Of a stretch of DNA of 64,000 bases, positions 7,652 through 16,806 are shown piece by piece. How positions within the stretch are numbered: position 1 is the first letter of the stretch; each line of letters starts with the position of its first letter. The DNA lies in assembly GCF_007859295.1 (NCBI RefSeq), contig NZ_VOHB01000003.1:124001-188000 (forward strand), given 5' to 3'. The stretch is from Planococcus sp. CPCC 101016 (GTDB taxonomy: Bacteria; Bacillota; Bacilli; Bacillales_A; Planococcaceae). The notes beneath the pieces were generated by a model. That model searched no databases, was not told the DNA's origin, and saw only the letters and a program-made list of their open reading frames with translations. Position numbers and translations under genes: made by a program.

Positions 7652-8512
7652 TCATTCTTCTTCCAAACGGCGAATTGCTTCTTCTAGCTCTTCTTTTTCT
7701 TCCCCTGTAATTTCCGGATATTGCGGATCGATCTGCTGCAGCGTTTTGAGCATTACTTCCGATACAATGTAACGTGAGTACCATTCGTCATCAGCAGGAA
7801 GCGCATACCACGGTGCATATTCTGTTGATGTGTTATTTAGTATATCTTCAAAGATTTCTTGGTAGCCATCCCAATGCTGGCGCTCTTTTACGTCATTAAA
7901 GGAAAATTCCCAGTTTTTCTCCGGATTTTTCATTCGTTCAAGCAACCGGCTGCGCTGTTCATCAAACGACATATTGAAAAAAAACTTCACTATTGGAAAC
8001 CCGTTTTCCGCCATATAGCGTTCAAAATCATTGATTTGGCGATAACGTACATTCCAAATATCGCCGTTGATCAATTCATCTGGAAGGGGTGTCTCTCCAA
8101 GTAAGTCGTGGACTCGAGGGGCAATCACTTCTTCATAATAAGAGCGATTCAAAATTCCGATTTGTCCTCTGGCAGGCAGACCTTCCTTGAATCGCCATAA
8201 ATAATCATGAGCAAGATCCGTTTCAGATGGTTTCTTAAACGAAGTCACCTTGAGTCCCTGTGCTGTTAAATTCGAGAAGATGTACGTGATGGCTTCATCT
8301 TTTCCGGCTGCATCCATGGCCTGCAATACGACGATAATCCCTTTCTCTTCTTGAGCATGCAGCTTCATATGCAGCTCTTTCAGCTTTTTGACGCTTTCAG
8401 GAATCAATGTGTCTTTCAGTTCTTGTTCACTGTATTTGTCATTCTCGGTCGAGGGATAATTGGAAAGTTTTATTTTTTCATTTTTCTTAACTAAGTATTT
8501 GTCGGTATCCAT
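7652..8512 (-). CDS. PPK2-family polyphosphate:nucleotide phosphotransferase
   Basis: 286 residues. Start chosen at the ATG at 8512, 6 bases after AAGGAGG; an ATG two codons earlier abuts that site. Seen: Walker A-like AMDAAGKDEAI (about 65-75), ILNRSYYEEV (Walker B region), lid residues around RERQH, and the P-loop kinase fold of about 250 residues. PPK2 enzymes phosphorylate nucleoside mono- or diphosphates with polyphosphate; single-domain enzymes of this kind are usually class I or III and the class cannot be fixed by eye. A GGGTAT at 8568-8573 (minus) fits a SigB -10 element, but the matching -35 is poor. Confidence 0.9.
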   Translation of the reverse strand: MDTDKYLVKKNEKIKLSNYPSTENDKYSEQELKDTLIPESVKKLKELHMKLHAQEEKGIIVVLQAMDAAGKDEAITYIFSNLTAQGLKVTSFKKPSETDLAHDYLWRFKEGLPARGQIGILNRSYYEEVIAPRVHDLLGETPLPDELINGDIWNVRYRQINDFERYMAENGFPIVKFFFNMSFDEQRSRLLERMKNPEKNWEFSFNDVKERQHWDGYQEIFEDILNNTSTEYAPWYALPADDEWYSRYIVSEVMLKTLQQIDPQYPEITGEEKEELEEAIRRLEEE

Positions 8513-8602
8513 GTTCATCCTCCTTCGTACATTTCAACAACGTAAATCGCGTGTTCTACTCTTTTACATACCCAGCAAGAGCGAAAACCTAACAGGCTAA
8601 TG

Positions 8603-8635
8603 AAAAACCGCGATTCCCGTGAGATCGCGGTTTTT
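8603..8635 (-). terminator. Intrinsic terminator after VOC gene
   Basis: Perfect 12-bp stem AAAAACCGCGAT/ATCGCGGTTTTT with a 9-nt loop; works on both strands but the gene ending beside it is on the minus strand. Confidence 0.9.
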
Positions 8636-8642
8636 CAGCAAG

Positions 8643-9083
8643 CTATTTCGTTTCATCTTCAACTGAAATTTGCCAATCGATTCCGAATTTGTCGGTTAAG
8701 TTGCCGTACAGTGGACTCCAGAAAGTTTTTTGCAGCTCCATGATGACTTTGCCGCCTTCAGAAAGCTTATTGAAAATGCCTCTCGCTTCTTCAATGTCAT
8801 CGTACAGCACAGTTATTGAGACATTATTGCCTTTTTGAAACGGCATCCCCATTCCTGGAGGAACATCCGAAATCATCAAGGTATTGCCGTTATTAAAATT
8901 GATTTGCGCGTTCATCACCATATCTTTCGCTTCTTCCGGCATTTCTCCTCCACCCATATCAGGTGCTTCCCCATAAGTCGCTATTCCAACTAGATCACCA
9001 CCCAGCACATCGGTGTAAAAATGCGTCGCTTCCTGGCCATTCCCATCAAAATTCAAATACGGAAACATTTTTGTAATCATCAT
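8643..9083 (-). CDS. VOC-superfamily PhnB-like protein
   Basis: 146 residues. The start MMITKMFPYLNFDGNGQEA and the later AQINFNNGNTLMISD and SPLYGNLTDKFGIDWQI fit the PhnB/glyoxalase-like group (3-demethylubiquinone-9 3-methyltransferase domain, Pfam PhnB). These form beta-alpha-beta-beta-beta dimers. Many lack a proven enzymatic role, and the family names are historical. It is 25 bp downstream of an AHSA1-domain gene, the usual pairing in Bacillota, so the two form an operon. AGAAGGG before the ATG. Confidence 0.87.
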   Translation of the reverse strand: MMITKMFPYLNFDGNGQEATHFYTDVLGGDLVGIATYGEAPDMGGGEMPEEAKDMVMNAQINFNNGNTLMISDVPPGMGMPFQKGNNVSITVLYDDIEEARGIFNKLSEGGKVIMELQKTFWSPLYGNLTDKFGIDWQISVEDETK

Positions 9084-9108
9084 TGCCCTTCTTTCCGGTA
9101 ATGTATTT

Positions 9109-9612
9109 TCATTTACCTTGCTGAAGTTCTGTCAGATAGGCCTCCAGTCGGTCATAAGTTTGAGCCATTCCTTCAACAGCCTGCATATCAATTACTTTCT
9201 GGAGCTCCTCCTCAGAATCGAATTTCGTTGAGGAAACGACTTTACAGCCTGTTCCTTCGGATGAAAATTCTGTCGTAATCAGCATTGTGGGCATCTCCTC
9301 GACTTCATTTTCATCCTCATCGGAAAAAGAATCCGTGTATACAAGGCGATCGGGTGGATCAACTTCATGGTAAATAGATTTCCCCCAGGATTCCTGACCT
9401 TCAGGCGAACGCATGCAATAATGCCAAACTCCGTTGGGTTTTACTTCCATTCTTTTTACAGACGTATCCCAGCCGGTTGGGCCCCACCAATGCACAATAT
9501 GTTCGGGTTCTGTGTACGTTGAAAAGACCAGCTCTTTAGGCGCGTCAAACGACCGTTCCATGAACAGTTCCAAACCCTCAACTTTCGAAGTGATTTTATT
9601 CGCAGACATCAT
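9109..9612 (-). CDS. SRPBCC/AHSA1-domain protein
   Basis: 167 residues. The START-like fold is signalled by ERSFDAPKELVFSTYTEPEH, HWWGPTGW, PNGVWHYCMRSPEG and the C-terminal helix KVIDMQAVEGMAQTYDRLEA. AHSA1-like proteins have a hydrophobic ligand cavity; bacterial members have no fixed function. First gene of a two-gene operon with the VOC protein. GAGAGG lies upstream of the tandem ATG codons. Confidence 0.88.
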   Translation of the reverse strand: MMSANKITSKVEGLELFMERSFDAPKELVFSTYTEPEHIVHWWGPTGWDTSVKRMEVKPNGVWHYCMRSPEGQESWGKSIYHEVDPPDRLVYTDSFSDEDENEVEEMPTMLITTEFSSEGTGCKVVSSTKFDSEEELQKVIDMQAVEGMAQTYDRLEAYLTELQQGK

Positions 9613-9700
9613 ACATCCTCTCCACTCTTTATAAAATGCAACCGGCTAGAAGCTAGAAACAAATGCTGTTTTCTCCTTTCCATTTAATAATTCCGCTTTT

Positions 9701-10825
9701 CTAGAACTTTATGATGATTCGTGAAGAATCGCCTTTTGCCAATATATCGAACCCTTTATTTACTTCATCCAAGGTGATGAAGTCTGTAATCAATTTATCT
9801 ACAGGAAGGCGGTCTTCTTGAAACAGATTCATGTAACGTGGAATATCCCGGCTTGGGACGCAGCTTCCCAGATACGAGCCTTTGATTGTTCGTTCTTCGG
9901 CAGTCAACGATAAGTAGGGAAATGAAAATTGGTGTTCCGGATGTGGCAAGCCGGTAGTAACTGTGGTTCCACCGCGCTTGGTAATGCCATAAGCAACCTC
10001 CATTGCGGGCACAACACCTGCAGTTTCAAAAGCATAATCCAGGCCGCCGTCTGTCGCTTTGCGAATCTGCTCCACCACGTCCGAATCTTTGGAATTGAAA
10101 ACATCCGTAGCCCCTAATTCCTTCGCCTGCTTCAATTTGTTTTCATTGATATCCACTGCCACGATACGGCTGGCACCAGCCGCAATGGCGCCGAGCAAAG
10201 CACTAAGGCCCACTCCGCCAAGTCCTACAATTGCAACCGTACTGCCGAGTTTGATTCCGGCCGTATTAACGACAGCCCCAACCCCTGTGATAACTGCACA
10301 GCCAAACAGTGCTGCTTTTTCAAAAGGGATGTCTTTATTCACTTTGACGACTGAATTTCTGGAGACCACGGCGTAATCTGAAAAAGCGGAGACTCCTACA
10401 TGATGATTGACGGTTTCCGTTTCTGTATGAAGACGATTTCCGCCACCCAGTAAGGTACCAGCCGTATTAGAGGCAGCTCCCGGTTCGCATAGAGCTGGAC
10501 GCCCTTCCCGGCACGGACCGCATTGTCCGCAGCTTGGAACAAACACACAGGCGATGTGGTCGCCCGGCTCCAAATCGGTCACCCCTTCGCCCACTTCCAT
10601 GATTATGCCGGCAGCCTCATGACCCAGAGCCATAGGTAAAGGCCGCGGCCGGCTGCCATTCATTACCGATAAATCGGAATGGCATAGACTCGCTGCTTTT
10701 ATCTGGATCAATACTTCCCCTTTTTCCGGCGAATCCAACTCCAATGTTTCAACTTGAATCGGCTGGCTTTCTTCGTAAGGAGTTGCAGCCCCAATTTCAC
10801 GTAATACCGCTGATCTCACTTGCAT
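9701..10825 (-). CDS. Zinc-dependent alcohol dehydrogenase (MDR, class III-like)
   Basis: 374 residues. Catalytic zinc ligands Cys in SLCHSD, His in GHEAAG and a later Cys in FGCAVITGVGAV; structural zinc Cys cluster CGQCGPCREGRPALC; Rossmann motif GLGGVGLSALLG with an acidic residue after the second strand (VAVDIN), so NAD(H) is the likely cofactor. The architecture resembles class III/formaldehyde-type and aryl-alcohol dehydrogenases. It lies 35 bp downstream of an aldehyde dehydrogenase gene and probably works with it, converting an alcohol through the aldehyde to the acid or the reverse. The substrate is not evident. Confidence 0.9.
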   Translation of the reverse strand: MQVRSAVLREIGAATPYEESQPIQVETLELDSPEKGEVLIQIKAASLCHSDLSVMNGSRPRPLPMALGHEAAGIIMEVGEGVTDLEPGDHIACVFVPSCGQCGPCREGRPALCEPGAASNTAGTLLGGGNRLHTETETVNHHVGVSAFSDYAVVSRNSVVKVNKDIPFEKAALFGCAVITGVGAVVNTAGIKLGSTVAIVGLGGVGLSALLGAIAAGASRIVAVDINENKLKQAKELGATDVFNSKDSDVVEQIRKATDGGLDYAFETAGVVPAMEVAYGITKRGGTTVTTGLPHPEHQFSFPYLSLTAEERTIKGSYLGSCVPSRDIPRYMNLFQEDRLPVDKLITDFITLDEVNKGFDILAKGDSSRIIIKF

Positions 10826-10860
10826 ATTCCCACCCTCTCCTCAAATCAAATTTTCAAAAC

Positions 10861-12309
10861 TCAATGCAATTTGATGCCTATAAATTTCACATCCGTCATT
10901 TCTTCAATGGCATAGGTAACGCCTTCTTTTCCAGTGCCGCTGCTTTTCACCCCGCCATAAGGTATGTGATCATAACGACGGACCGATACTTCGTTAATCC
11001 AGACACCTCCTGTTTCAAGTGCATCCGCCATCCGCATGGCCCGGTTGATATCAGCTGTGAAAACACCTGCCTGCAAGCCGAAATCTGAATTATTGGCATG
11101 ATCCACTGCTTCTTCTTCCGTAGTGAACGGCATGACACTGACTATAGGCGCAAACACCTCCGCACAAACCACCTTCATGTCAGGTGTCACATCACTGATA
11201 ATTGTAGGCTCCATTAAAGTTCCCTGACGATTTCCGCCAGCTGATAAAGTTGCACCTTGTTCGATTGCTTCTTTGACCCACGACTCTGCCCGTTTGGCTG
11301 CTTCCTGTGTAATCATTGGTCCCATATCGGTTGCTTCGTCGAGTGGATCACCTGTTTTAAGCGCTTTCACTTTCGCAGTCAGCTTTTCAAGAAAAGCTTG
11401 ATAGACCGTTTCCTGGACGTAAATCCGCTGAGCGGAAACACAGGCTTGGCCAGCATACGTAAAGCCGCCGATTACAATGGCATTGACTGCAACATCCAGA
11501 TCAGCGTCTTCAAAGATGATATTCGGTGCGTTAGAGCCTAACTCCAATGTAACTTTTTTCCGTTTAGCCATCTCTTGTATTTTCCATCCCACAGCGCTGC
11601 TGCCGGTAAACGTTACCCGTTTAACTTTGGGATGGGTCACCAAGGTTTCCACCAGTTCTTGTCCAGGACCCATAACAATGTTGAACACCCCTTTTGGCAA
11701 TCCGGCTTTCTCAAAAATTCGGTAAAGAAGGACCGGTGTAAGCGGCGTCTTCTCCGCCGGCTTTAAAACGACGGTGTTGCCTGCTGCAATCGCCGGAGCA
11801 ATTTTATGAAGAACCAGGTTCAAGGGGAAATTAAAAGGTGTGATGGCTGCCACCACGCCAAGAGAAACACGTTTTGACATGCCGATTTGATTTTCTCCAC
11901 CGATGGCGCTGTCCAATGGAATCAATTCTCCATAGATCGATTTGGCGCCTTCTGAAGCAAACCGCAATACTTGGACTGCCCGCGCAACTTCTACACGGCT
12001 TTCCTTTATTGGCTTACCCGCTTCCAAAGACAATAGATGTGCAAATTCATCAGCTTCAATTTCCAGCAGGTCGGCTGTTTTCCGTAAAATTTCAGCACGC
12101 TTATGCGCCGGCATCTTCTTCATGGTTTTTGTATAGACACGATGTGCACTGGCCACTGCTTCTGCTGCATCTTCCGGTGTCGCACATGAAATTTTGCCAA
12201 TGACTTCATTTGTGAAGGGATTGTGCACTTCAATTTCATCGCGACCTTCTTTAGATAGCTCTTTGCCATCAATAATAGAAACGAAATGGTATTTTCCGAT
12301 TTCAATCAT
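10861..12309 (-). CDS. NAD(P)-dependent aldehyde dehydrogenase
   Basis: 482 residues, the normal length. Catalytic residues are visible: Asn in TPFNFP, Glu in LELGS, Cys in GQACVS; cofactor loop FTGSSAVGW. Overall it resembles the lactaldehyde/succinate-semialdehyde/non-phosphorylating GAPDH branch of the ALDH superfamily. First gene of the ALDH-ADH operon, with AAAGGAGGAG 10 bases before ATG. Upstream lies a promoter with a near-perfect -35 overlapped by a direct repeat, so it is probably controlled by a repressor not encoded next to it. Confidence 0.92.
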   Translation of the reverse strand: MIEIGKYHFVSIIDGKELSKEGRDEIEVHNPFTNEVIGKISCATPEDAAEAVASAHRVYTKTMKKMPAHKRAEILRKTADLLEIEADEFAHLLSLEAGKPIKESRVEVARAVQVLRFASEGAKSIYGELIPLDSAIGGENQIGMSKRVSLGVVAAITPFNFPLNLVLHKIAPAIAAGNTVVLKPAEKTPLTPVLLYRIFEKAGLPKGVFNIVMGPGQELVETLVTHPKVKRVTFTGSSAVGWKIQEMAKRKKVTLELGSNAPNIIFEDADLDVAVNAIVIGGFTYAGQACVSAQRIYVQETVYQAFLEKLTAKVKALKTGDPLDEATDMGPMITQEAAKRAESWVKEAIEQGATLSAGGNRQGTLMEPTIISDVTPDMKVVCAEVFAPIVSVMPFTTEEEAVDHANNSDFGLQAGVFTADINRAMRMADALETGGVWINEVSVRRYDHIPYGGVKSSGTGKEGVTYAIEEMTDVKFIGIKLH

Positions 12310-12388
12310 TCCAGGTGCTCCTCCTTTTTTCGATTTAGAAACCCGTTCTCCCTAAAATTCTTTGCATTCTTTTAAAGCTTCATTACTT

Positions 12389-12431
12389 AATATAGTATGC
12401 CCTTTTGAATAATTGTCAATATTCTGTCAAT
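12389..12431 (-). promoter_or_regulatory. Promoter with 11-bp-spaced direct repeat upstream of ALDH-ADH operon
   Basis: On the minus strand TTGACA (12414-12419) and TATATT (12389-12394) are 19 bp apart; TACTAT at 16 bp is an alternative -10. The heptamer ATTGACA occurs twice, one helical turn apart (plus-strand TGTCAAT at 12414-12420 and 12425-12431), covering the -35. This is typical of an operator bound on one DNA face. Confidence 0.55.
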
Positions 12432-12452
12432 AACAAACTAAAAAGGACAGTA

Positions 12453-12489
12453 AAAAAACCTTTCTTCGGCTGCCCAAAGAAAGGTTCTT
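12453..12489 (-). terminator. Intrinsic terminator after MEDS gene
   Basis: Minus strand stem AACCTTTCTT/AAGAAAGGTT followed by a long T-run. Confidence 0.85.
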
Positions 12490-12509
12490 CTGTACGATTG
12501 GTTGAAAAG

Positions 12510-13076
12510 TTAGTCAAGCTGCTTCAAAATTGGCGAGACGCCATCGTCTGTCATCAAAAAACCATGGCAGTCCAACAGCACTTTCTTTAATGAAGCGGAA
12601 ACACGCGGTGCATCATAAGCGCAAACCGAAATTGCTTTTGTTTGTGGAATAAGCTTGTTTATTGCGCTTTCATATTCCTGGATATCATTGGTGATTTTCA
12701 GTTCATCTCGCCATTCGATATGGCCCCACGTACGAAAGTTCAATTCTTCTTCCATAAAAGGTGTTACCAAATCGGAGAAATAAGCCAGAATAGTTGGTGG
12801 ATGGAAGTTTCCGTTCCGCCAGTAAAATGTAAAATTATTTACATAATGGATATTTTGCAGCCGGTCTTCTGAAACCAGTTCTTTCACACGCTGCAGAATT
12901 TTTGGATAAAGACGCTCGCTCTCAACAAAAAGAACTTGATCGCCCTTCTCGATGCCCGAAACGATATACGCAACAGCGTTATCAATATAGCGATCCATTT
13001 CGCTCACATAATAACAGATATGGGCACCTTTAGTTGTCTCTAAAATTTCTTGAATGTCCATGATTTCTTTTTCCAA
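12510..13076 (-). CDS. MEDS-domain (DcmR-like sensory) protein
   Basis: 188 residues. TTG at 13076 is the preferred start because AAAGGGG lies about 9 bases upstream; the next ATG is 15 bases further in. Motifs HICYYVSEMDRYIDNAVAYI, then SVCAYDA and CHGFLMTDDG are those of the MEDS (methanogen/methylotroph DcmR sensory) domain, a RecA-like fold without a Walker lysine that is often fused to regulators. Here it stands alone with no output domain. It may act through a partner such as an anti-sigma or STAS protein; that is inference. Confidence 0.78.
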   Translation of the reverse strand: MEKEIMDIQEILETTKGAHICYYVSEMDRYIDNAVAYIVSGIEKGDQVLFVESERLYPKILQRVKELVSEDRLQNIHYVNNFTFYWRNGNFHPPTILAYFSDLVTPFMEEELNFRTWGHIEWRDELKITNDIQEYESAINKLIPQTKAISVCAYDAPRVSASLKKVLLDCHGFLMTDDGVSPILKQLD

Positions 13077-13208
13077 ATCATTTATCCCCTTTAACCAGAA
13101 AGTTGTTCGCCATTCAAAATGTCTTTTTCACTTTATCTACTATACACAAAAATCCGGTTAAAAGATAATGCAAAGCTTCCTTATCCCTTCGACAGCGTAA
13201 CTGCCGCT

Positions 13209-14009
13209 TCACCTCATGACACTGCCGCCTGAAATTTTAACCGACTCGCCCACAATATTCCCGGCAGCATCCGTCAGTAAAAATGCGATTGTATTTGCCA
13301 CTTCCTTAGCTGTCGATAAACGGCCTGAAGGAATATCCTGTTCGGCTTTCACCAATTCTTCTTCGAAACTGGTATGGTTTCTTTGTGCTTTGTTTCGAAG
13401 GCTGTTTCTTGCCATTTCCGTATCTACATAACCCGGACATACTGCGTTGACCCGGATACCATGCTCAATAGCTTCCACTGCCATCGACTGTGTCCACCCA
13501 ACAACCGCAAACTTGCTTGCAGAGTAAGCCGTATTGCCATAGGTTCCACGCAAACCTGACAAAGAAGCCAAATTAACAATATCACCTTCTTCGTGTTCCA
13601 GCATTTTTCGGTATACTTCTTGAGTCAGCAGGAAGGTAGACATGAAATTGAGGTTCATCATTTCATTAATGAACGACTCATCAAGCTCCTCGACCAACTT
13701 GCCTCCTGAAACTCCGGCCGAATTTACTAATCCGTTAATAAAACCCAGTTTACTTTCAGCACGTTCAATTAACCGATTTCGATCATCTGCTTTTGTCAGA
13801 TCCGCTTCTTGCACACAGAGTCTGTCTGCTGGTAGCTGGTCAAGCAGCTCTGCCTTTAATTTTTCCAACTTCTTCTTATTGCGCCCGGTAATGGTGATTC
13901 GCGCTCCCATATCAGCCAGGATACGAGCGGTCTCAATACCGATACCTCCCGTAGCACCGGTGATCAGGACGTGCTTATGCGCTAATGCCTCTTTTGAAAA
14001 AACAGTCAT
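13209..14009 (-). CDS. Short-chain dehydrogenase/reductase
   Basis: 266 residues. Classical SDR: TGATGGIG cofactor loop, NSAG, catalytic Ser in LASLSG, YSASK, and VCPGYVDTEMA. TGRNKKK after strand beta-2 carries basic residues that favour NADP(H). C-terminal VKISGGSVMR is the usual FabG-like ending. Substrate unknown. Monocistronic, ATG preceded by AAAGGAGG. The upstream region contains a fair match to a SigB promoter, which would make it a general stress gene. Confidence 0.88.
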   Translation of the reverse strand: MTVFSKEALAHKHVLITGATGGIGIETARILADMGARITITGRNKKKLEKLKAELLDQLPADRLCVQEADLTKADDRNRLIERAESKLGFINGLVNSAGVSGGKLVEELDESFINEMMNLNFMSTFLLTQEVYRKMLEHEEGDIVNLASLSGLRGTYGNTAYSASKFAVVGWTQSMAVEAIEHGIRVNAVCPGYVDTEMARNSLRNKAQRNHTSFEEELVKAEQDIPSGRLSTAKEVANTIAFLLTDAAGNIVGESVKISGGSVMR

Positions 14010-14041
14010 TTCAACGGCCTCCTTTTAAATATGCCTACTCT

Positions 14042-14068
14042 TTTCCCTTTTGATCCTGCTGGATAAAC
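14042..14068 (-). promoter_or_regulatory. Possible SigB promoter upstream of SDR gene
   Basis: On the minus strand GTTTAT (14063-14068), 15 bp, GGGAAA (14042-14047), against the SigB consensus GTTTAA-N12-15-GGGTAT. Confidence 0.45.
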
Positions 14069-14195
14069 CTTGCTTGCCCTATCTTTCTATCAGAAGAATT
14101 TTGTACAGGTCCCGGATATGGCAGACATGCAAATCGATGCTTTTCCTGTATATAATACAAGTAGTCAGTTCAACATGAGCAAGGGGTGGCAGTGT

Positions 14196-15083
14196 ATGGA
14201 AAAATCAATTCGACAATTGACTTCAGATGATCTTCATCATTTAGAAAAAATGGAAACTGGCATAGAAGATGATTATATTCTCCGAGTATACAATCGGATA
14301 TCCACTGGAACCAGCCGTATGTATGGCTTATTCCTCGATGAGCGTCTTGCCAGCGTCGGCGGCTACACAATTTTTGCTAAACAATACATTATGCTCGGCA
14401 GAATGCGCAGTGACCTTCGCTTCCGTGGAAACAATTTGTCCACCCAATTGATGGCCTATATCATGGAGCAGGCTTTCAGGCTGCCTGCTATTCAATGGAT
14501 TGGTGCGAATACACAGCAGGAAAATGCATCCGCAAGGCGCGTTATGGACAAACTGGGTCTTGAAGAAGTATCTACCCTCTACAGCGCTATCACATCTGAT
14601 GCTTCTTTGCTCCAAACCGGCGGCGCCATTTGGCAGGAAGTGACTGAACTGTCCCATAAAAAGAGATGGCTCGATCGGCTGTATATCAAAACCGGATCCG
14701 TTTTTCCTTATGAATGCTATTACACTTTTCCAGCTTCTGAACAATTATTCGCCGAAGGCAAGCTGGCACAATGGGCATTTTTCGAAAATGCAGAACAAGA
14801 CCGTGTGTTGATTACGAAAAAAGATTATAAACGTGATTATTATTTGCATGCCGTCTACCCATGGGATGATCTCATGGAACAGCCTGGACTATGGGAAACC
14901 ATTTCCATGGCACAGCACCGATTAAGTGAAAAAGTGAAAACCGATGCCTTGCTGTGGATGGACTTGAGCCCTGAACAGGTACGGGAATTACCCGCCCACC
15001 ATTCTTTTGACCTGCCTTCACCATGGCTGTTATATGGCACTTGCCGTGAGAAGCGCAAACAGATTAATGAATTCTCCAGTTAA
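14196..15083 (+). CDS. GNAT-family N-acetyltransferase-like protein
   Basis: 295 residues from the ATG at 14196, chosen for AAGGGGTGG just upstream; the frame is open further back but without a ribosome site. The N-terminal half is a GNAT domain: RQLTSDDLHHLEKME, acetyl-CoA loop around RMRSDLRFRGNNLSTQLM and the family Asn-Ala-Arg helix NASARRVMDKLGL. The C-terminal half (about 160-295) has no recognised fold and may be a degenerate second GNAT repeat. Substrate unknown. A perfect TATAAT at 14151-14156 may be its -10 element. Confidence 0.78.
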   Translation: MEKSIRQLTSDDLHHLEKMETGIEDDYILRVYNRISTGTSRMYGLFLDERLASVGGYTIFAKQYIMLGRMRSDLRFRGNNLSTQLMAYIMEQAFRLPAIQWIGANTQQENASARRVMDKLGLEEVSTLYSAITSDASLLQTGGAIWQEVTELSHKKRWLDRLYIKTGSVFPYECYYTFPASEQLFAEGKLAQWAFFENAEQDRVLITKKDYKRDYYLHAVYPWDDLMEQPGLWETISMAQHRLSEKVKTDALLWMDLSPEQVRELPAHHSFDLPSPWLLYGTCREKRKQINEFSS

Positions 15084-15088
15084 CTCAA

Positions 15089-15137
15089 AAAAGCAAGTCA
15101 ACTTCTTATCCATCTGGTAGAAGTTGACTCGCTTTTC
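15089..15137. terminator. Bidirectional terminator
   Basis: Stem around AAGCAAGTCAACTTCT/AGAAGTTGACTCGCTT with flanking A and T runs, between convergent GNAT (+) and nhaC (-). Confidence 0.88.
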
Positions 15138-15157
15138 CTTTTATTTGAGAAACGAAA

Positions 15158-16615
15158 TTAGACGCCTTCCGTCAATTCTTTTTCCCGATCGATTCTTTGC
15201 TGCTTCACTTTCAACTGCTCCATTTCATCTTTTGTCAAAAATTGAACTTTATAGCCTACCATCGCCATGACGATGCCAATAATTGGTACGGTATAATTAA
15301 GCACCGCATACGGAGCATACGCAAATGGATGAACCGCCAAAGTCGCCAGAATAAAGACACCGCAAGTATTCCAGGGAATAAAAGGAGAAGTCAGCGTACC
15401 ACCATCTTCAAGGGCACGTGACAAGTTTTTAGAATGCAGCCCTTTATCCTGATAAGCTGTTGCGTACATGCGTCCGGGCAGCAGAATTGAAATGTATTGT
15501 TCAGATGCCGTAGCATTCGTGAAAAATGCTGATGCAATAGTCGCCACAATCAGACTGCCCGCAGATTTTGCTACTTTGAGAATCTGTTGGACGATAGCCT
15601 TCAACATGCCAGTGTGTTCCAATATTCCGCCAAAAACCATGGCGAAAATGGTCAAAGACACAGTGAACATCATCGAAGCGATTCCACCTCGGTTAAACAA
15701 TTCATCGACCATTTCGTTGTTGGAAGCAATTGCAAATCCATCGTGAAGCGTATTAACTGCTTCCCCAACATTGCCGCCTTGCACAAAAATCTGACATATG
15801 AAGCCAAGAAAGACACCAACTACCAATGCAGGCAGAGCGGGTATTTTCAACGCTACTAATACGACAATGATGGCAGGTACCAAAAGCAGCCAAGGTGAAA
15901 TAACAAAATTGCTGTTCAACGCCGTCAAAATTCCCTCGATATTCCCTTCATCAACTGCCGCTCCGCTAAATTGGCGGCCAAGAAAGAAATACACAACCAA
16001 CGCGATGATCAATCCTGGAATGGTGGTATACATCATGTGCTTGATATGTTCGAATAAATTTGTACCGGTAATGCCGGCCGCCAGGTTTGTAGTATCTGAC
16101 AATGGAGACATCTTATCCCCAAAATAGGAGCCGGAAATAACCGCTCCCGCTACCATGGCAGCAGGGATGCCCATGCTCAAACCGATTCCCATGCCAGCTA
16201 CACCGATTGTCCCCATTGTTGACCAGGAGCTGCCGATGGCGAGCGCGACGATTCCGCAAATCAGACAGATTGTCATTAAAAATAAGGATGGCGTAATGAT
16301 TTGTAAGCCGTAATAGATCATTGTTGCAATGATGCCGCCGCCAATCCAGGAAGCAATGATCATGCCGACAACAATGATGATCACAATGGCCGGAAGAGCA
16401 AGGCGGATTCCTCTATACGCCCCTTCTTCAATCGTCTCCCATTTATAGCCGAGACGCCAAGCAATAATTCCCGCAACTACTGCACCGAGTGCCAAAGGTA
16501 CATGCGGACTGCCTTCAAAGACAATGATAGTGACAGCCATGGCTACAATCATGACGAGAAATGGAATAAGTGCTAATAGAAAAGGCGTTTCGATCTCTTG
16601 CTGCTTCGTTTTCAT
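15158..16615 (-). CDS. nhaC: NhaC-family Na+/H+ antiporter
   Basis: 485 residues with about 12 hydrophobic segments. Family motifs: IGSSWSTMGTIGVAGMGIG, GAVISGSYFGDKMSPLSDTT, and the C-terminal TNATASEQYISILLPGRMY and LEDGGTLTSPFIPWNTCG. NhaC members exchange Na+ and H+ and in some cases malate and lactate (MleN); B. subtilis NhaC is the closest type. Monocistronic. An Na+ antiporter fits a halotolerant lifestyle. Confidence 0.92.
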   Translation of the reverse strand: MKTKQQEIETPFLLALIPFLVMIVAMAVTIIVFEGSPHVPLALGAVVAGIIAWRLGYKWETIEEGAYRGIRLALPAIVIIIVVGMIIASWIGGGIIATMIYYGLQIITPSLFLMTICLICGIVALAIGSSWSTMGTIGVAGMGIGLSMGIPAAMVAGAVISGSYFGDKMSPLSDTTNLAAGITGTNLFEHIKHMMYTTIPGLIIALVVYFFLGRQFSGAAVDEGNIEGILTALNSNFVISPWLLLVPAIIVVLVALKIPALPALVVGVFLGFICQIFVQGGNVGEAVNTLHDGFAIASNNEMVDELFNRGGIASMMFTVSLTIFAMVFGGILEHTGMLKAIVQQILKVAKSAGSLIVATIASAFFTNATASEQYISILLPGRMYATAYQDKGLHSKNLSRALEDGGTLTSPFIPWNTCGVFILATLAVHPFAYAPYAVLNYTVPIIGIVMAMVGYKVQFLTKDEMEQLKVKQQRIDREKELTEGV

Positions 16616-16749
16616 TCTATGTAACCCCTTACTTTTATGTATTACTTACATATTACAGCAAAACTTAAAATAATCTATCAATTTTTAATACGACGATTTT
16701 ACGGGGAATACGACTGTTGATCCATATCCGATAGAGCTGCAGGCAAACT

Positions 16750-16776
16750 AAAACAGCCCTCTCTGAAGAGGGCTGC
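16750..16776 (-). terminator. Intrinsic terminator
   Basis: CAGCCCTCT/AGAGGGCTG stem with 4-nt loop, then TTTTAG on the minus strand, after the 16807-17079 gene. Confidence 0.8.
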
Positions 16777-16806
16777 CACTATATTGCCATAAGCAGCTTT
16801 TTCACT

